A stretch of 64,000 nucleotides of DNA from JAYZDF01 sp036337945 (GCA_036337945.1 JAYZDF010000124.1:4305-68304), one strand, 5' to 3'. Shown: positions 53,117 to 62,336, counted from the first letter of the stretch. Translations and numbers: made by a program. Notes: generated from the letters alone by a model not told the origin.

Positions 53117-54289
53117 GTGCACACTAGAATTGCCAGAAATACTTCGACATCCTACTCACCAAACGAGCATAGAAGCTATACCGTCGTCTCCGGAGATAAT
53201 CTTCATCACATTGCGCAAAGGTTCGGAGTCTCTTTTGAGGCCCTCCTCGCCCACAATCCACAAATTCGGGACCCGTCCATTATTTCTCCCGGTCAACAAA
53301 TAACTCTCCCCTTGCCTCCCCGAGGCGTGCAAGTTGTCAGCACGTCGGCATCACACCCGACTTCCACGGTCTCAATCGGAGATCGTGGAGGTCAGGTTCG
53401 TGATTTACAGAGCAGACTTAATGCTGCTGGTTTTTCTATTGGCCCGGTAGATGGTGTATTCGGTCCTAAGACGAGACGTGCGGTCATACGATTTCAGCGC
53501 TCAGTGGGCCTCTCACAGGATGGTATTGCCGGCCCCAATACTCAACGAGCTCTGCTAACACGGGCACATGAGCTAACTGGGACCCCAGCCCCGAGTGGTT
53601 CTACCCGGACTTCAAACGAAACAAGGTCAGCCCCATTTCCGGTCATGAGTCGCGGCAGCCGCGGACCTCAAGTGCGGACACTTCAAGAACAACTTCATGC
53701 TCTTGGATTTGATGCTGGCCCCGTCGATGGTGACTTTGGCGCTAAAACACAATACGCCGTCCAGCGGTTTCAGACTTCACAAGGCCTATCTCCCGATGGA
53801 ATTGTCGGAAATCAGACCATGAGCGCCCTGTTGCGCCCGTCTGCAACTCGAACTGCTTCAGCGCCAAGACTGCCTGTCTATCCACCTCACTCTCCTGAAG
53901 CGATTGCTCTTTTTCGGGAGGCAGCAAGTGTTGCAGGTGTCCCCACCAGCTGGGCTACTTCAAATGGATTGCATCAAATTTTAAGTCGAGAGTCTGGTGG
54001 CCGGGTCGGTGTGCCAAACTACACGTATGGGCGACGCGCGCAAGATCCTGGTCAGTGGCCAGAGATTTGGTCAGAGTTGCGTAATGGCACTATTTCAGCG
54101 CGGTCTTCAGCGACAGGGCTGGGCCAATTACTCCTCAATAATGTAGACACGTATTACCCGAGTGGCCGCAGCGGCATTGGGAATGCTGTTGAAGAAGCAG
54201 CAGGAATGCTCAACTACATCCAGGCGAGATACGGCAACCCCGAACAAGCTTGGAGAAGTTACGGGCGTATGGGCTTCGAAGGTTATTAG
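53117..54289 (+). CDS. LysM and peptidoglycan-binding protein with a lysozyme-like C-terminal domain
   Basis: 390 residues from a GTG start. A LysM domain (SYTVVSGDNLHHIAQRFGVS) at residues 20-65 is followed by two PG_binding_1 domains (QVRDLQSRLNAAGF, FGPKTRRAVIRFQ and the paralogous QVRTLQEQLHALGF, FGAKTQYAVQRFQ). The C-terminal 130 residues resemble lytic-transglycosylase or phage-type lysozyme-like domains (ILSRESGGRVG with a candidate catalytic Glu, then SSATGLGQLLLNN and GMLNYIQARYGNPEQAW). No signal peptide is visible, which is unusual for a cell-wall enzyme. It may be exported by another route or act on release. Confidence 0.75.
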   Translation: MHTRIARNTSTSYSPNEHRSYTVVSGDNLHHIAQRFGVSFEALLAHNPQIRDPSIISPGQQITLPLPPRGVQVVSTSASHPTSTVSIGDRGGQVRDLQSRLNAAGFSIGPVDGVFGPKTRRAVIRFQRSVGLSQDGIAGPNTQRALLTRAHELTGTPAPSGSTRTSNETRSAPFPVMSRGSRGPQVRTLQEQLHALGFDAGPVDGDFGAKTQYAVQRFQTSQGLSPDGIVGNQTMSALLRPSATRTASAPRLPVYPPHSPEAIALFREAASVAGVPTSWATSNGLHQILSRESGGRVGVPNYTYGRRAQDPGQWPEIWSELRNGTISARSSATGLGQLLLNNVDTYYPSGRSGIGNAVEEAAGMLNYIQARYGNPEQAWRSYGRMGFEGY

Positions 54290-54306
54290 GTAAACAGAAC
54301 CTAACG

Positions 54307-56226
54307 CTAGCCGCCTATCTCCCCACCATCACTTCGGACGACTGCAATCACGGATGGACGTGGTGGCACGTCAGGTGAAAAATCAGGCCATCTGGTGCCT
54401 GGGTTATTAAAGGTGCATCCTTTTCCGAACCCTGGATGCTGTATAGAAACAAACAATGTTTTCGCATCGGGAGTAAAACACGGGCCGCAGGCTTCTGCAC
54501 CAGAAGGCACTCTGAGAAATCGCTGGACCAGGTTTCTCTCTTCTTCGCTTGTACCGCATACAAATATTCCATCGGCGCTATTGAGCGCACCTTGGATGCC
54601 ATCTGTGGCTATCCAGAGTCTCCCTTGGTTATCAAACGTACAGTTGTCCGGACAAGCAAAGGCGTCCTTGGAAAGAGTGTCCGCATGATACGCGCCCAAG
54701 GAAGCTTTACGGGAGACAGGACCACCAGCGATCAAGACCTCCCACTTAAATTCCGGAGCCGCATGATCGACTCGGCCATCTTTGTCCTCGGGAGGCGAAA
54801 TTTCGAGTACATGACCGTATCGATTGTCTTCGAAGGGATTTGCAGCGTCGACCATGCTTGCTTTCCTTCGGCCGTTTTTCGTAAGCATGACATAAACCTT
54901 ACCGGTTTTTGGATTCGCTTCTACATCCTCGGGTCGGTCCATCTTAGTAGCCCCAACCGTATCTGCCGCTCGTCTTGCTTCAATGAGTACGTCTGCTTGA
55001 GAGTCAAACCCGTTTGATTTATCAAGCCCGTTGAGTCCGTGTATGAGAGGTATCCAGCGAGCGGTGCCATCATCATTGAATTTTGCGGCATACAGAATAC
55101 CTTCATCGAGCAAGTCGGCGTTCGCCGCTTTAGCATTTGGGTCGTACTTATCTTTAGAAACAAATTTGTACAGATACTCAAAGTAATCGTCATCACCTGA
55201 GTATACAGCGACCTGACCTGAGCCACTGACCGCCACCGTCGCAGCTTCACGGCATGCACGACCGAGCGCTGTTCTTTTTTTCGGGACGGACTGAGGGTCG
55301 TACGGATCATATTCGACCACCCAACCGTAATGATTCGGTGCTCTGGGTTCATCATCAACTCTAAATCGAGAATCGAACCGGAATTGACCAAACGTCGCAG
55401 GTGTATCAATGGCGTACCTTTCGTAGGCCAATTTTTCTTCTGCTGCGCCGTGTTTTACTTCGAAGAAGTCTGCAAAATTCTCTTCGCAAAAAAGTACTGT
55501 ACCCCACGGCGTCACGCCGCCTGAGCAATTGGCCATCGTGCCGCGTGACCTCATTCCGTCGGGGAATTGCGTGGTTCGAAGTCGCTTGTGGCCCATCACC
55601 GGCCCGCTGAATTCGATCTTCGTCTCGAGCAACGAGATGCGGCGGTTTCGTTGACCTTTGATTATCGTCCAAAGTCCATTTACTTTGCGAATCTCAACAA
55701 CCGAATGGCCAAGCGCAGCCATTTCTATTCGGGCATGCTCCTCAGTGATTGCGTCACGCACCCCACCTTGTGCTTCATATCCAGGGAACATCATCGATGC
55801 CCAATTGAATTCATGGTTGACACAAAGTAAGCCATGCTCGCTTCCCTCAATCGGAAGGTAGCCGACAAAATCACAGTTGTTACCAAACTGGCGAAGCTGT
55901 GCCTGTTCAGTTTGTTTGTGAGCATCAAAGTTCTCTGCCGCGTCAAATAGTGGGTCGCCCCAGCTGAGCAACACTTGCGCCTCATAGCCGTTCGGTACAT
56001 GCAATTTGTCATCAATGCCGGGTTCAACAGACTCAAACCATCGACCTGGCCGGCCAGACGCTGCGAGTAGCGAGTCTTTTTTTCTTTCCACACCGGCGCA
56101 GTTAAGGCTGAGTGCTAACGGCGTGAGTCCCGCGATGAGCGATGTCCGCCCAAATTCTCGACGCGAAAGACGTCGTTCGAGGGTCTGCTCAAAAGTATTA
56201 GAATTTCCGACATTTTTCATAGCCAT
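54307..56226 (-). CDS. phoX: PhoX-type (DUF839) alkaline phosphatase, Tat-exported
   Basis: About 639 residues from the ATG at 56226 (a TTG 18 codons upstream, 56280, is unlikely because it would overlap the promoter; ATG 56220 is also possible). The Tat signal LSRREFGRTSLIAGL precedes the PhoX domain: FVGYLPIEGSEHGLLCVNHE, GTMANCSGGVTPWGTVLFCEE, DDEPRAPNHYGWVVEYDP and DRPEDVEANPKTGKVYVMLT are diagnostic blocks with metal-binding Glu and Asp residues. It is a calcium/iron-dependent phosphomonoesterase that releases phosphate from organic compounds in the periplasm. A Pho-box-like repeat lies about 33 nt upstream. Confidence 0.9.
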   Translation of the reverse strand: MAMKNVGNSNTFEQTLERRLSRREFGRTSLIAGLTPLALSLNCAGVERKKDSLLAASGRPGRWFESVEPGIDDKLHVPNGYEAQVLLSWGDPLFDAAENFDAHKQTEQAQLRQFGNNCDFVGYLPIEGSEHGLLCVNHEFNWASMMFPGYEAQGGVRDAITEEHARIEMAALGHSVVEIRKVNGLWTIIKGQRNRRISLLETKIEFSGPVMGHKRLRTTQFPDGMRSRGTMANCSGGVTPWGTVLFCEENFADFFEVKHGAAEEKLAYERYAIDTPATFGQFRFDSRFRVDDEPRAPNHYGWVVEYDPYDPQSVPKKRTALGRACREAATVAVSGSGQVAVYSGDDDYFEYLYKFVSKDKYDPNAKAANADLLDEGILYAAKFNDDGTARWIPLIHGLNGLDKSNGFDSQADVLIEARRAADTVGATKMDRPEDVEANPKTGKVYVMLTKNGRRKASMVDAANPFEDNRYGHVLEISPPEDKDGRVDHAAPEFKWEVLIAGGPVSRKASLGAYHADTLSKDAFACPDNCTFDNQGRLWIATDGIQGALNSADGIFVCGTSEEERNLVQRFLRVPSGAEACGPCFTPDAKTLFVSIQHPGFGKGCTFNNPGTRWPDFSPDVPPRPSVIAVVRSDGGEIGG

Positions 56227-56257
56227 CTTGATTATTACCGGTTTTCTTATCGGCCCT

Positions 56258-56274
56258 TGTGAAATGATCGTGAC
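56258..56274 (-). promoter_or_regulatory. Pho-box-like direct repeat upstream of phoX
   Basis: On the minus strand GTCACG and TTCACA are 11 bp apart, followed by GATAAG about 6 nt later as a possible -10, then the phoX ATG. The copy is weaker than those upstream of the GNAT and beta-helix genes, but phoX genes are classic Pho-regulon members, which supports the reading. Confidence 0.5.
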
Positions 56275-56280
56275 GTTCAA

Positions 56281-56693
56281 ATCATCTTATTAACTGATAT
56301 TTTCTTTTCGACGATTTAGCGCTCTGGTATTCCCTAAATTAAAAACGATTCCGTTGGGCTATAAGACCGACGCGTCGAAGTCATTGCTAGAATCTTGAAT
56401 TGTGGATTGCTTTGCTACCAGTCGCGGTCTGTTGCTATTACCTCCCTCCAACTTTCGTGCGACAAAGGGCGGAGCTCAGCTCATCCTACTTCAGTTCCGC
56501 AAATAGATGCGCTGTAAACGACAACCTGGGGTTTTGGTGTACGTCAACGACAACTATGAGTGTAGGAGATTTTTGAACTCCGGGGCTACTAAACGCTAAT
56601 TGTCAGTAGCTTCGACATCTCAACGCGTAATTTCTTCCAAAAACCTGCGGCTCTGATTTGCCTTTTCGTCGTGTTTTGTGCGGTTATATTCCT
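56281..56693. other. Divergent intergenic region between phoX and a lipoprotein gene
   Basis: About 410 nt with no open reading frame that I can support. Its left edge carries the phoX promoter. The right side should carry the promoter of the lipoprotein at 56694. I see no clear hairpin or RNA gene. Confidence 0.5.
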
Positions 56694-57131
56694 ATGAAGT
56701 TTAGGGCTCTTTCAATCTTCATGATGCTTGTTTGGTCATGCAGCGCTGATACCGATGGCGACCCCTCCACGGTGCCTGAAATCACAGACGTTCAATTTCG
56801 TTCTCAAAGTGGCGACGACGGTGAACAATTTAATTTCACTATCTCGTTTCGTGACTCCGACGGAAACCTTTCAGGCGGAATTCTTACCTTTAAAGCCGGA
56901 AGTGAGGAGCCTGCAAGCATTCCTCTGCAACCCATTTTTGAAAATCAAACCCCGCCTCTGCCGAGCGACAGCGTAGACGGACAGCTTGATATCACCTTGA
57001 GTTATCAACCTACGGGCGGCATTAGTAGCGGTGAAAGACTGAGCTTCTCATTCACACTCACGGATGCGTTGAGGCAATCGTCATTGCCTGAAAACCTCAC
57101 ATTGGTCGCGGTTACGAGTGGTGGCCCGTAA
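56694..57131 (+). CDS. Hypothetical lipoprotein with a beta-sandwich-like domain
   Basis: 145 residues from the ATG at 56694 (the frame starts 12 codons earlier). The lipobox is LVWSC. The mature part begins with acidic residues and has alternating strands (ITDVQFRSQSGDDGEQFNFT, DSDGNLSGGILTFKAG) resembling an immunoglobulin-like or cadherin-like fold. No named family. Surface or periplasmic; the partner is unknown. It converges with the next gene. Confidence 0.55.
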   Translation: MKFRALSIFMMLVWSCSADTDGDPSTVPEITDVQFRSQSGDDGEQFNFTISFRDSDGNLSGGILTFKAGSEEPASIPLQPIFENQTPPLPSDSVDGQLDITLSYQPTGGISSGERLSFSFTLTDALRQSSLPENLTLVAVTSGGP

Positions 57132-57150
57132 ACCGCAGGCTCCGAGGTAA

Positions 57151-58380
57151 CTATTTTGCGATAAACTGACCTTTGATAACAAAGTTTGGGTTCGCGCCTT
57201 CTGACCAAGCAGCAAACATTCCTCCCGGTAGGTCGATAAGTACTGGTGAATATGGAGGTGCAGAGTCCGAATTTAGCGTAACCGTATCCGAAAGACTCAA
57301 AGGGTCGGTCTCAAAGCGAGCAAAAACAACCTGGTTATTCAGGCCGCGCACGTTGCGATAATGAATGAGGCCTTGCTGAGAAATCACCGGGCCGAAGTCA
57401 ATTCTCCCTCGCGAGCCAGTCGAAATTTCATTTTGAGGATCTTCGGAATCTAAGAGCGTGACGTCGGTTTCACCATTTTGTTCATGGGCAAAAGCAATAA
57501 AACGACCATTTGGTGAAAGCGTGATCGAAGCATTGTCGCCAGTCGCAAGAATCCGCGACGATTGCGCGACAGTTGACCCTTTGACAAAGTTAGCTGTGAC
57601 AATTTCGTCGATCGCAGTCGTTGAGTTCACCCAGGCGAGTTCAATCCCTTCGTCGTCTCGGCAACCCACGGAAGAAAACACCTGCGAAAACTGAGGTTGC
57701 AGAGCACCATCCATTGCTTCTCCGATCAGCTTCCCGTCGAGTGAGATTCGTTGAGCAAACACGGCGAATTGAGGAGTTTCTGAATGTCCCCAAGAGCCAC
57801 TCACGACGAAATGATCAGACATTGCACATACGGCAGGCATCCAGGCGTTACCTGACTCTTGAACACCCTTTCGAGTCATTTCCAAACGTTGTTCATCAGT
57901 AATCGGAGTGCCATCAAATTCAAACATCCGATACCAGATATCCAGATTATTTGGTCCCATGGAGTTGTCTGACTGCCAAACCACAATAACCCGATCAGCG
58001 ACAACCGTAACCTGTGGCTCAATATCGTTTCGGGTAGAAGATTGGCTAATCTTTAGGGCCTCGAAGAGTTTTGAGCCGTCACAATTGAAGGCGGACGCGT
58101 ATACATCAAACTTGCTGTCGCTACGAGGTCGGTTGTAAGCAACCCAGACATAGCTCCCTGTAAACGCAGCCGAGGCATGGATTTGAGTTCTTGAATCGAC
58201 GGTAGTGTCGATGTCTACGATCTCCCCAAATGGAAGCTCAGAGGCGCAGGTGGACACTCCGCTATCGCCCTGCCCCGCATCAACGTTTGATACTTGATTT
58301 GAGTCATCGTTTTTTTGGGATTCAGAGCAGCTAATGGCTGCTCCTAGTGCAAAAGGTAGCGCCAGGTAGATTGGTTTCAT
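57151..58380 (-). CDS. Hypothetical beta-propeller-like lipoprotein
   Basis: 409 residues from the ATG at 58380 (the frame opens 4 codons earlier). The lipobox is AAISC. A short low-complexity linker (SQKNDDSNQVSNVDAGQ) leads into repeated four-strand units such as VTVVADRVIVVWQSDN, HFVVSGSWGHSETPQFAVFA and ITLSPNGRFIAFAHEQNG, which look like propeller blades. Secreted and lipid-anchored; no specific family. The ligand is unknown. Confidence 0.6.
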   Translation of the reverse strand: MKPIYLALPFALGAAISCSESQKNDDSNQVSNVDAGQGDSGVSTCASELPFGEIVDIDTTVDSRTQIHASAAFTGSYVWVAYNRPRSDSKFDVYASAFNCDGSKLFEALKISQSSTRNDIEPQVTVVADRVIVVWQSDNSMGPNNLDIWYRMFEFDGTPITDEQRLEMTRKGVQESGNAWMPAVCAMSDHFVVSGSWGHSETPQFAVFAQRISLDGKLIGEAMDGALQPQFSQVFSSVGCRDDEGIELAWVNSTTAIDEIVTANFVKGSTVAQSSRILATGDNASITLSPNGRFIAFAHEQNGETDVTLLDSEDPQNEISTGSRGRIDFGPVISQQGLIHYRNVRGLNNQVVFARFETDPLSLSDTVTLNSDSAPPYSPVLIDLPGGMFAAWSEGANPNFVIKGQFIAK

Positions 58381-58534
58381 TTCGCAGAGCATAGCACAAG
58401 GCTGATGGTGTCGGACGTGAGATCACAAAGCTAATCGTTTGGAGAGAGCCGTTTTTCATGGGCCATCTGAGGCAATCCTCTATATTCGAATCTTTTTTGT
58501 TGAGTTCGCTGCTGCTTGAATCTATTTCGGGGTC

Positions 58535-58948
58535 ATGGACGGCGGAAAAGAACTCGAGACCATGAAGTACCTTTACGAAGGCCGGACAGAGCGCCCAGAA
58601 ATCCCGCTCAGCGATGATGTCGAATTCCGAGACCCCTTGGTCTTGGTGAAGGATCGTAGCCGGGTTGAAGAAATGTTCAGGAAGTTGAATAGTTTCTACC
58701 CAGCAACAGAAATCAACGTATTTGAACCGATCGAGGGTGAACCTCTATCGTGGACCATGCATACGCATTATCGGAAGACAGAACAGAGCACGCCGAAGAT
58801 CTTCCAATCGACGCTCGAACTCGAAGTCGAGAACGGCTACGTGAGACGAATTACCGAGCACTGGCACAAACCGCTTCCTTTGCGAGGTGACGGTAGTAGC
58901 CTGTTATCACGTGGGATTCGCAAAGGCATAGGGCGCCTTTTTTGCTGA
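58535..58948 (+). CDS. NTF2-like (SnoaL/DUF2358-type) small protein
   Basis: 137 residues, no signal peptide. The pattern LYEGRTERPEIPLSDDVEFRDPLVLVKD, then FKxLxxFYPATE-type residues and TLELEVENGYVRRITEHWHKPL, matches the cone-shaped NTF2-like fold. Such proteins bind small hydrophobic ligands or act as isomerases. A short ORF-track start at ATG 58535; the ATG at 58562 is possible. It lies 106 nt before the flavin monooxygenase gene and may work with it, but no reaction can be assigned. Confidence 0.6.
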   Translation: MDGGKELETMKYLYEGRTERPEIPLSDDVEFRDPLVLVKDRSRVEEMFRKLNSFYPATEINVFEPIEGEPLSWTMHTHYRKTEQSTPKIFQSTLELEVENGYVRRITEHWHKPLPLRGDGSSLLSRGIRKGIGRLFC

Positions 58949-59054
58949 TGCAACCGCCGTCTCTGGGTCGGCCGACTGACCGTCCAGTTCATTGCAGCGC
59001 GACACCACGAACGTCCGATTGTCACACGGCCAACGTTCTTATATTAGTGGTGCC

Positions 59055-60584
59055 ATGAAAACGGAGTCCTACGACGTTATTATTGTGGGTGCCGGAATTT
59101 CTGGGATTGCCGCTGCCTATCACATCAAGCGAAAATGTCCGAATCGACGAATCCGAATCATCGAGGCTCGGGACACTATCGGAGGCACCTGGGATTTATT
59201 CAGATACCCGGGGATACGTTCAGATTCGGATATGTACACATTTGGGTTCGCTTTTCGTCCCTGGACAGACGGTAAAGTATTTGCCGACGGCCCGAGCATT
59301 CGCAAGTATGTGAACGAGACGGCACAAGAGAGTGAAATAGAAAAAGACATCCAATTTGGCTACCGGGTGACTGCTGCCGAGTGGAGCTCCACGGAGGCTA
59401 AATGGAGTCTGCGGGCTCAAAGCTCTCATTCCGAAGAAGTCATTCAATACACGTGTCAGTTCGTAGTGATGTGCTCTGGCTATTATCGCTACGACAAAGG
59501 ACATCTTCCTGCGTTTCCCGGCATGGAGAACTTCACAGGAGATATTATTCATCCTCAATTCTGGAAAGAAGGGACAGACTACAAAAATAAGAAAGTCATC
59601 GTCATCGGCAGCGGAGCAACTGCCATCACACTCGTTCCAGCGATGGTCGAAGACGCCGCCAAAATAACCATGCTTCAACGATCTCCAAGCTACATTGCAG
59701 CCCGCCCGAGTCGAGATGCCATGGTTGATTTTCTGAGTCCCTTTCTTCCGCCAAAACTCACACATGCACTCGCTCGAACTAAAAATGTACTGCTGGCTAT
59801 TTACTTCTATCAAGTAGCGCAGAAGTTCCCAGAACTCGTTCGACGAGAAGTGAAGCGTCGAATTAAAGACGAGCTCGGTGACGACTTTGATGTCGAAAAG
59901 CACTTCAATCCTCGATACGCCCCGTGGGACCAGCGTTTTTGTCTCGCACCTGACGGAGACTTTTTCGCCGCGCTGAAGTCGGAAAAAGCAGAAATTGTCA
60001 CCGATACCATTGAAAGCTTCGTCGAAGAAGGCATTCGATTGAGTTCGGGAGAGGTCTTAGAGGCCGACCTGATTATCCCAGCAACGGGACTTGAGCTGCA
60101 GCTGTTCGGCGGATGTGAACTATCGATTGATGGTGCACCGTTCGTCACTTCGGATAGTTTTACCTATCGCGGGATGATGCTGAGTGGGCTTCCTAATCTG
60201 GCCATCGCTCTCGGCTATACGAACTCATCGTGGACACTGAAGGTAGACCTAACCTGCGAGCGAGTTTGCCGAGTCCTGAATCACCTCGAGAAGACGGGCT
60301 CAGATTATTGCGTCGCTGAGCCCCAATCGACGGTCAATGAGCGGCCTCTTCTCGACCTCAGTTCCGGTTATGTCTCTCGGGCCAAAGAGATGTTACCCAA
60401 GCAATCTGACGAGTCACCTTGGCGAACATATCAAAATTATATCCAAGACATGCTGAGTATTCGCTTCAGCCCGATTGACGATGGAACACTCATCTTTCGA
60501 AACCGATCTCAATCCGAAACAACGAGTTCGGTAGTCGATGAGCTGCCTACTCAGGAAGGATTGCCTCGCCCGACGAATTCGTAA
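59055..60584 (+). CDS. FMO/Baeyer-Villiger-type flavin monooxygenase
   Basis: About 509 residues from the ATG at 59055 (the frame opens 21 codons earlier). FAD-binding motif VGAGISGIAAAYH (residues 11-23), followed by GGTWDLFRYPGIRSDSDMYTF, the FMO fingerprint FTGDIIHPQFW (FxGxxxHxxxW) and the NADPH-binding VIVIGSGATAI. These define NAD(P)H-dependent flavoprotein monooxygenases that oxidise ketones, aldehydes, thioamides or amines with oxygen. The 3' end overlaps the ABC-F gene by 34 nt, tail to tail. The substrate is unknown. Confidence 0.88.
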   Translation: MKTESYDVIIVGAGISGIAAAYHIKRKCPNRRIRIIEARDTIGGTWDLFRYPGIRSDSDMYTFGFAFRPWTDGKVFADGPSIRKYVNETAQESEIEKDIQFGYRVTAAEWSSTEAKWSLRAQSSHSEEVIQYTCQFVVMCSGYYRYDKGHLPAFPGMENFTGDIIHPQFWKEGTDYKNKKVIVIGSGATAITLVPAMVEDAAKITMLQRSPSYIAARPSRDAMVDFLSPFLPPKLTHALARTKNVLLAIYFYQVAQKFPELVRREVKRRIKDELGDDFDVEKHFNPRYAPWDQRFCLAPDGDFFAALKSEKAEIVTDTIESFVEEGIRLSSGEVLEADLIIPATGLELQLFGGCELSIDGAPFVTSDSFTYRGMMLSGLPNLAIALGYTNSSWTLKVDLTCERVCRVLNHLEKTGSDYCVAEPQSTVNERPLLDLSSGYVSRAKEMLPKQSDESPWRTYQNYIQDMLSIRFSPIDDGTLIFRNRSQSETTSSVVDELPTQEGLPRPTNS

Positions 60585-62164
60585 CGACGATCATCTGCTA
60601 AGTATTCTTCGTAATTCTGTGCCAAATCTCGGTATCCAGATACTCCGAGTTCAAGGATCCTATCTGCAAGCGATGAAACGAATTGAACGTCATGAGACGC
60701 AAATATCATAGACCCTTCAAACTTTAACAACCCATTGTTGAGTGCTGTAATGGATTCCAAGTCGAGGTGATTGGTTGGACCATCCAGAAGTAAGAAATTA
60801 GGATCCGCTAACATCATTCGAGCAAGCATGCATCGCACTCTTTCACCACCCGAGAGAACATTCGCAGATTTGAGTGAGTCGTCTCCCGAAAACAACATTC
60901 GGCCAAGAAAACCACGAACGAAGTGTTCGTCTTGATCCGGGCTATCCTCTTTGAGCCAGTGAATGAGGTTCTGTCCGTTCGCGAAATATTCTTCATTCTC
61001 TTTGGGAAAATATGCGTGGTTTACGGTGCGACCCCACTTCACCTCGCCTTCGTCGGGCTCAATCCTTCCTGCCAAAATATCGAGGAGCGTGCTGGTCGCA
61101 AGATCATCTCCTACAACAACCATTTTTTCGTCCTTACCGAGCGAAAACCTAAGGTTTGAGAAGAGCGTAATACCGTCAACGGCATGCGTGAGATTCTCAA
61201 CAAATAGAACCTCTCGACCGAGCGGTTTTTCAGGTTTGAACATGATATATGGGTATCGTCGGGTTGAAGGCTTGATTTCATCGAGCGATATTTTGTCCAA
61301 TTGAACTTTACGCGAGGTTGCCTGCTTCGATTTACTCGCATTCGCGCTGAATCTAGCGATAAAGTTTTTGAGTTCCTTGATTTTGTCAGCTTTCTTTTGA
61401 TTTTCCGCCTGTCGTTGACGAAGCGCCATCTGACTCGTTTCGTACCAAAACGTATAGTTGCCTGTGAATAGGGTCACTTTCTGAAAGTCCACGTCCGCGA
61501 TGTGTGTACAAATCTTATCTAGGAAGTGCCGATCGTGGCTGACGACGACAACGGTATTCTTGAATTCAAGGAGAAAGTCTTCGAGCCAAAGGATAGCATC
61601 CACATCGAGGTGATTGGTGGGTTCGTCGAGCAATAGGATATCTGGATCACCGAAAAGCGCCTGCGCAAGAAGGACTCGAACTTTCTCAGAATCTTGCAAC
61701 TCCCGCATGAGTTTATGATGCTCTGACTCTTTGATATTCAAAGCGCTCAAAGCCTGCGCAGCTTTCGTTTCTGCTTCCCAACCTTCGAGGTCTGCGAATT
61801 CCGCTTCCAGTTCCGCAGCGAGCACGCCGTCTTCTTCTCCAAAATCGGGCTTGGCGTAGAGCGCATCCTTTTCTTTCATAATGGCATGCAGCCGCTCGTG
61901 CCCCATAATGACCGTTTCAAGGACCGGTACATCATCGAATGCGAAGTGATCTTGCTTCAAAGTACTCACTCGCAACCCGTTTGGAACATTGACTGAGCCG
62001 GAAGTCGGCTCAATAAATCCTGCGAGACATTTCAAAAAAGAGCTCTTCCCCGCTCCGTTCGCGCCGATGAGTCCATAGCAATTTCCGGGTGTGAACTTGA
62101 TGTCTACGTTCTCAAAGAGGGGTTTAGCGCCAAATGCGAGAGTCAAGCCTTCGGTGTGAATCAT
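60551..62164 (-). CDS. ABC-F ATPase, YbiT-like, with degenerate second nucleotide site
   Basis: 537 residues, two ABC domains in one soluble chain. NBD1 has Walker A GANGAGKS (34-41) and Walker B LLLDEPTNHLD, but its signature is degenerate (RELQDSEK, 154-161). NBD2 has an intact signature LSGGE (437-441), but its Walker A is lost (GDDLATST, 352-359, no Lys) and the catalytic Glu of Walker B is replaced (DGPTNHLD, Gly462). Only the composite site from NBD1 Walker motifs and NBD2 signature can be active. The linker RFSANASKSKQATSR is typical of YbiT-like ribosome-binding translation factors. Confidence 0.9.
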   Translation of the reverse strand: MIHTEGLTLAFGAKPLFENVDIKFTPGNCYGLIGANGAGKSSFLKCLAGFIEPTSGSVNVPNGLRVSTLKQDHFAFDDVPVLETVIMGHERLHAIMKEKDALYAKPDFGEEDGVLAAELEAEFADLEGWEAETKAAQALSALNIKESEHHKLMRELQDSEKVRVLLAQALFGDPDILLLDEPTNHLDVDAILWLEDFLLEFKNTVVVVSHDRHFLDKICTHIADVDFQKVTLFTGNYTFWYETSQMALRQRQAENQKKADKIKELKNFIARFSANASKSKQATSRKVQLDKISLDEIKPSTRRYPYIMFKPEKPLGREVLFVENLTHAVDGITLFSNLRFSLGKDEKMVVVGDDLATSTLLDILAGRIEPDEGEVKWGRTVNHAYFPKENEEYFANGQNLIHWLKEDSPDQDEHFVRGFLGRMLFSGDDSLKSANVLSGGERVRCMLARMMLADPNFLLLDGPTNHLDLESITALNNGLLKFEGSMIFASHDVQFVSSLADRILELGVSGYRDLAQNYEEYLADDRRYEFVGRGNPS

Positions 62165-62336
62165 GGGCTTTGCGCTAGCAGATCACTCTATGACTGGCCA
62201 TAGGATAATGTCCTCATCAGAGGTGCTCGGTTGATTATTTGCGGAACTCGATGCGTGACCCAGCTAGGCTAGTGATTAACCAAGGAAACAAATCCATCAG
62301 ATTGACATCAATAATGATCAAAGCAATGGAATACTT

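Noticed and set aside
54436..55017. A 193-codon plus-strand open frame inside phoX
   Set aside because: It lies wholly within the well-supported phoX coding sequence and has no protein family features.
59220..59903. A 227-codon minus-strand open frame over the flavin monooxygenase gene
   Set aside because: The plus-strand FMO fingerprint and FAD/NADPH motifs are intact; the antisense frame looks like codon-bias shadow.
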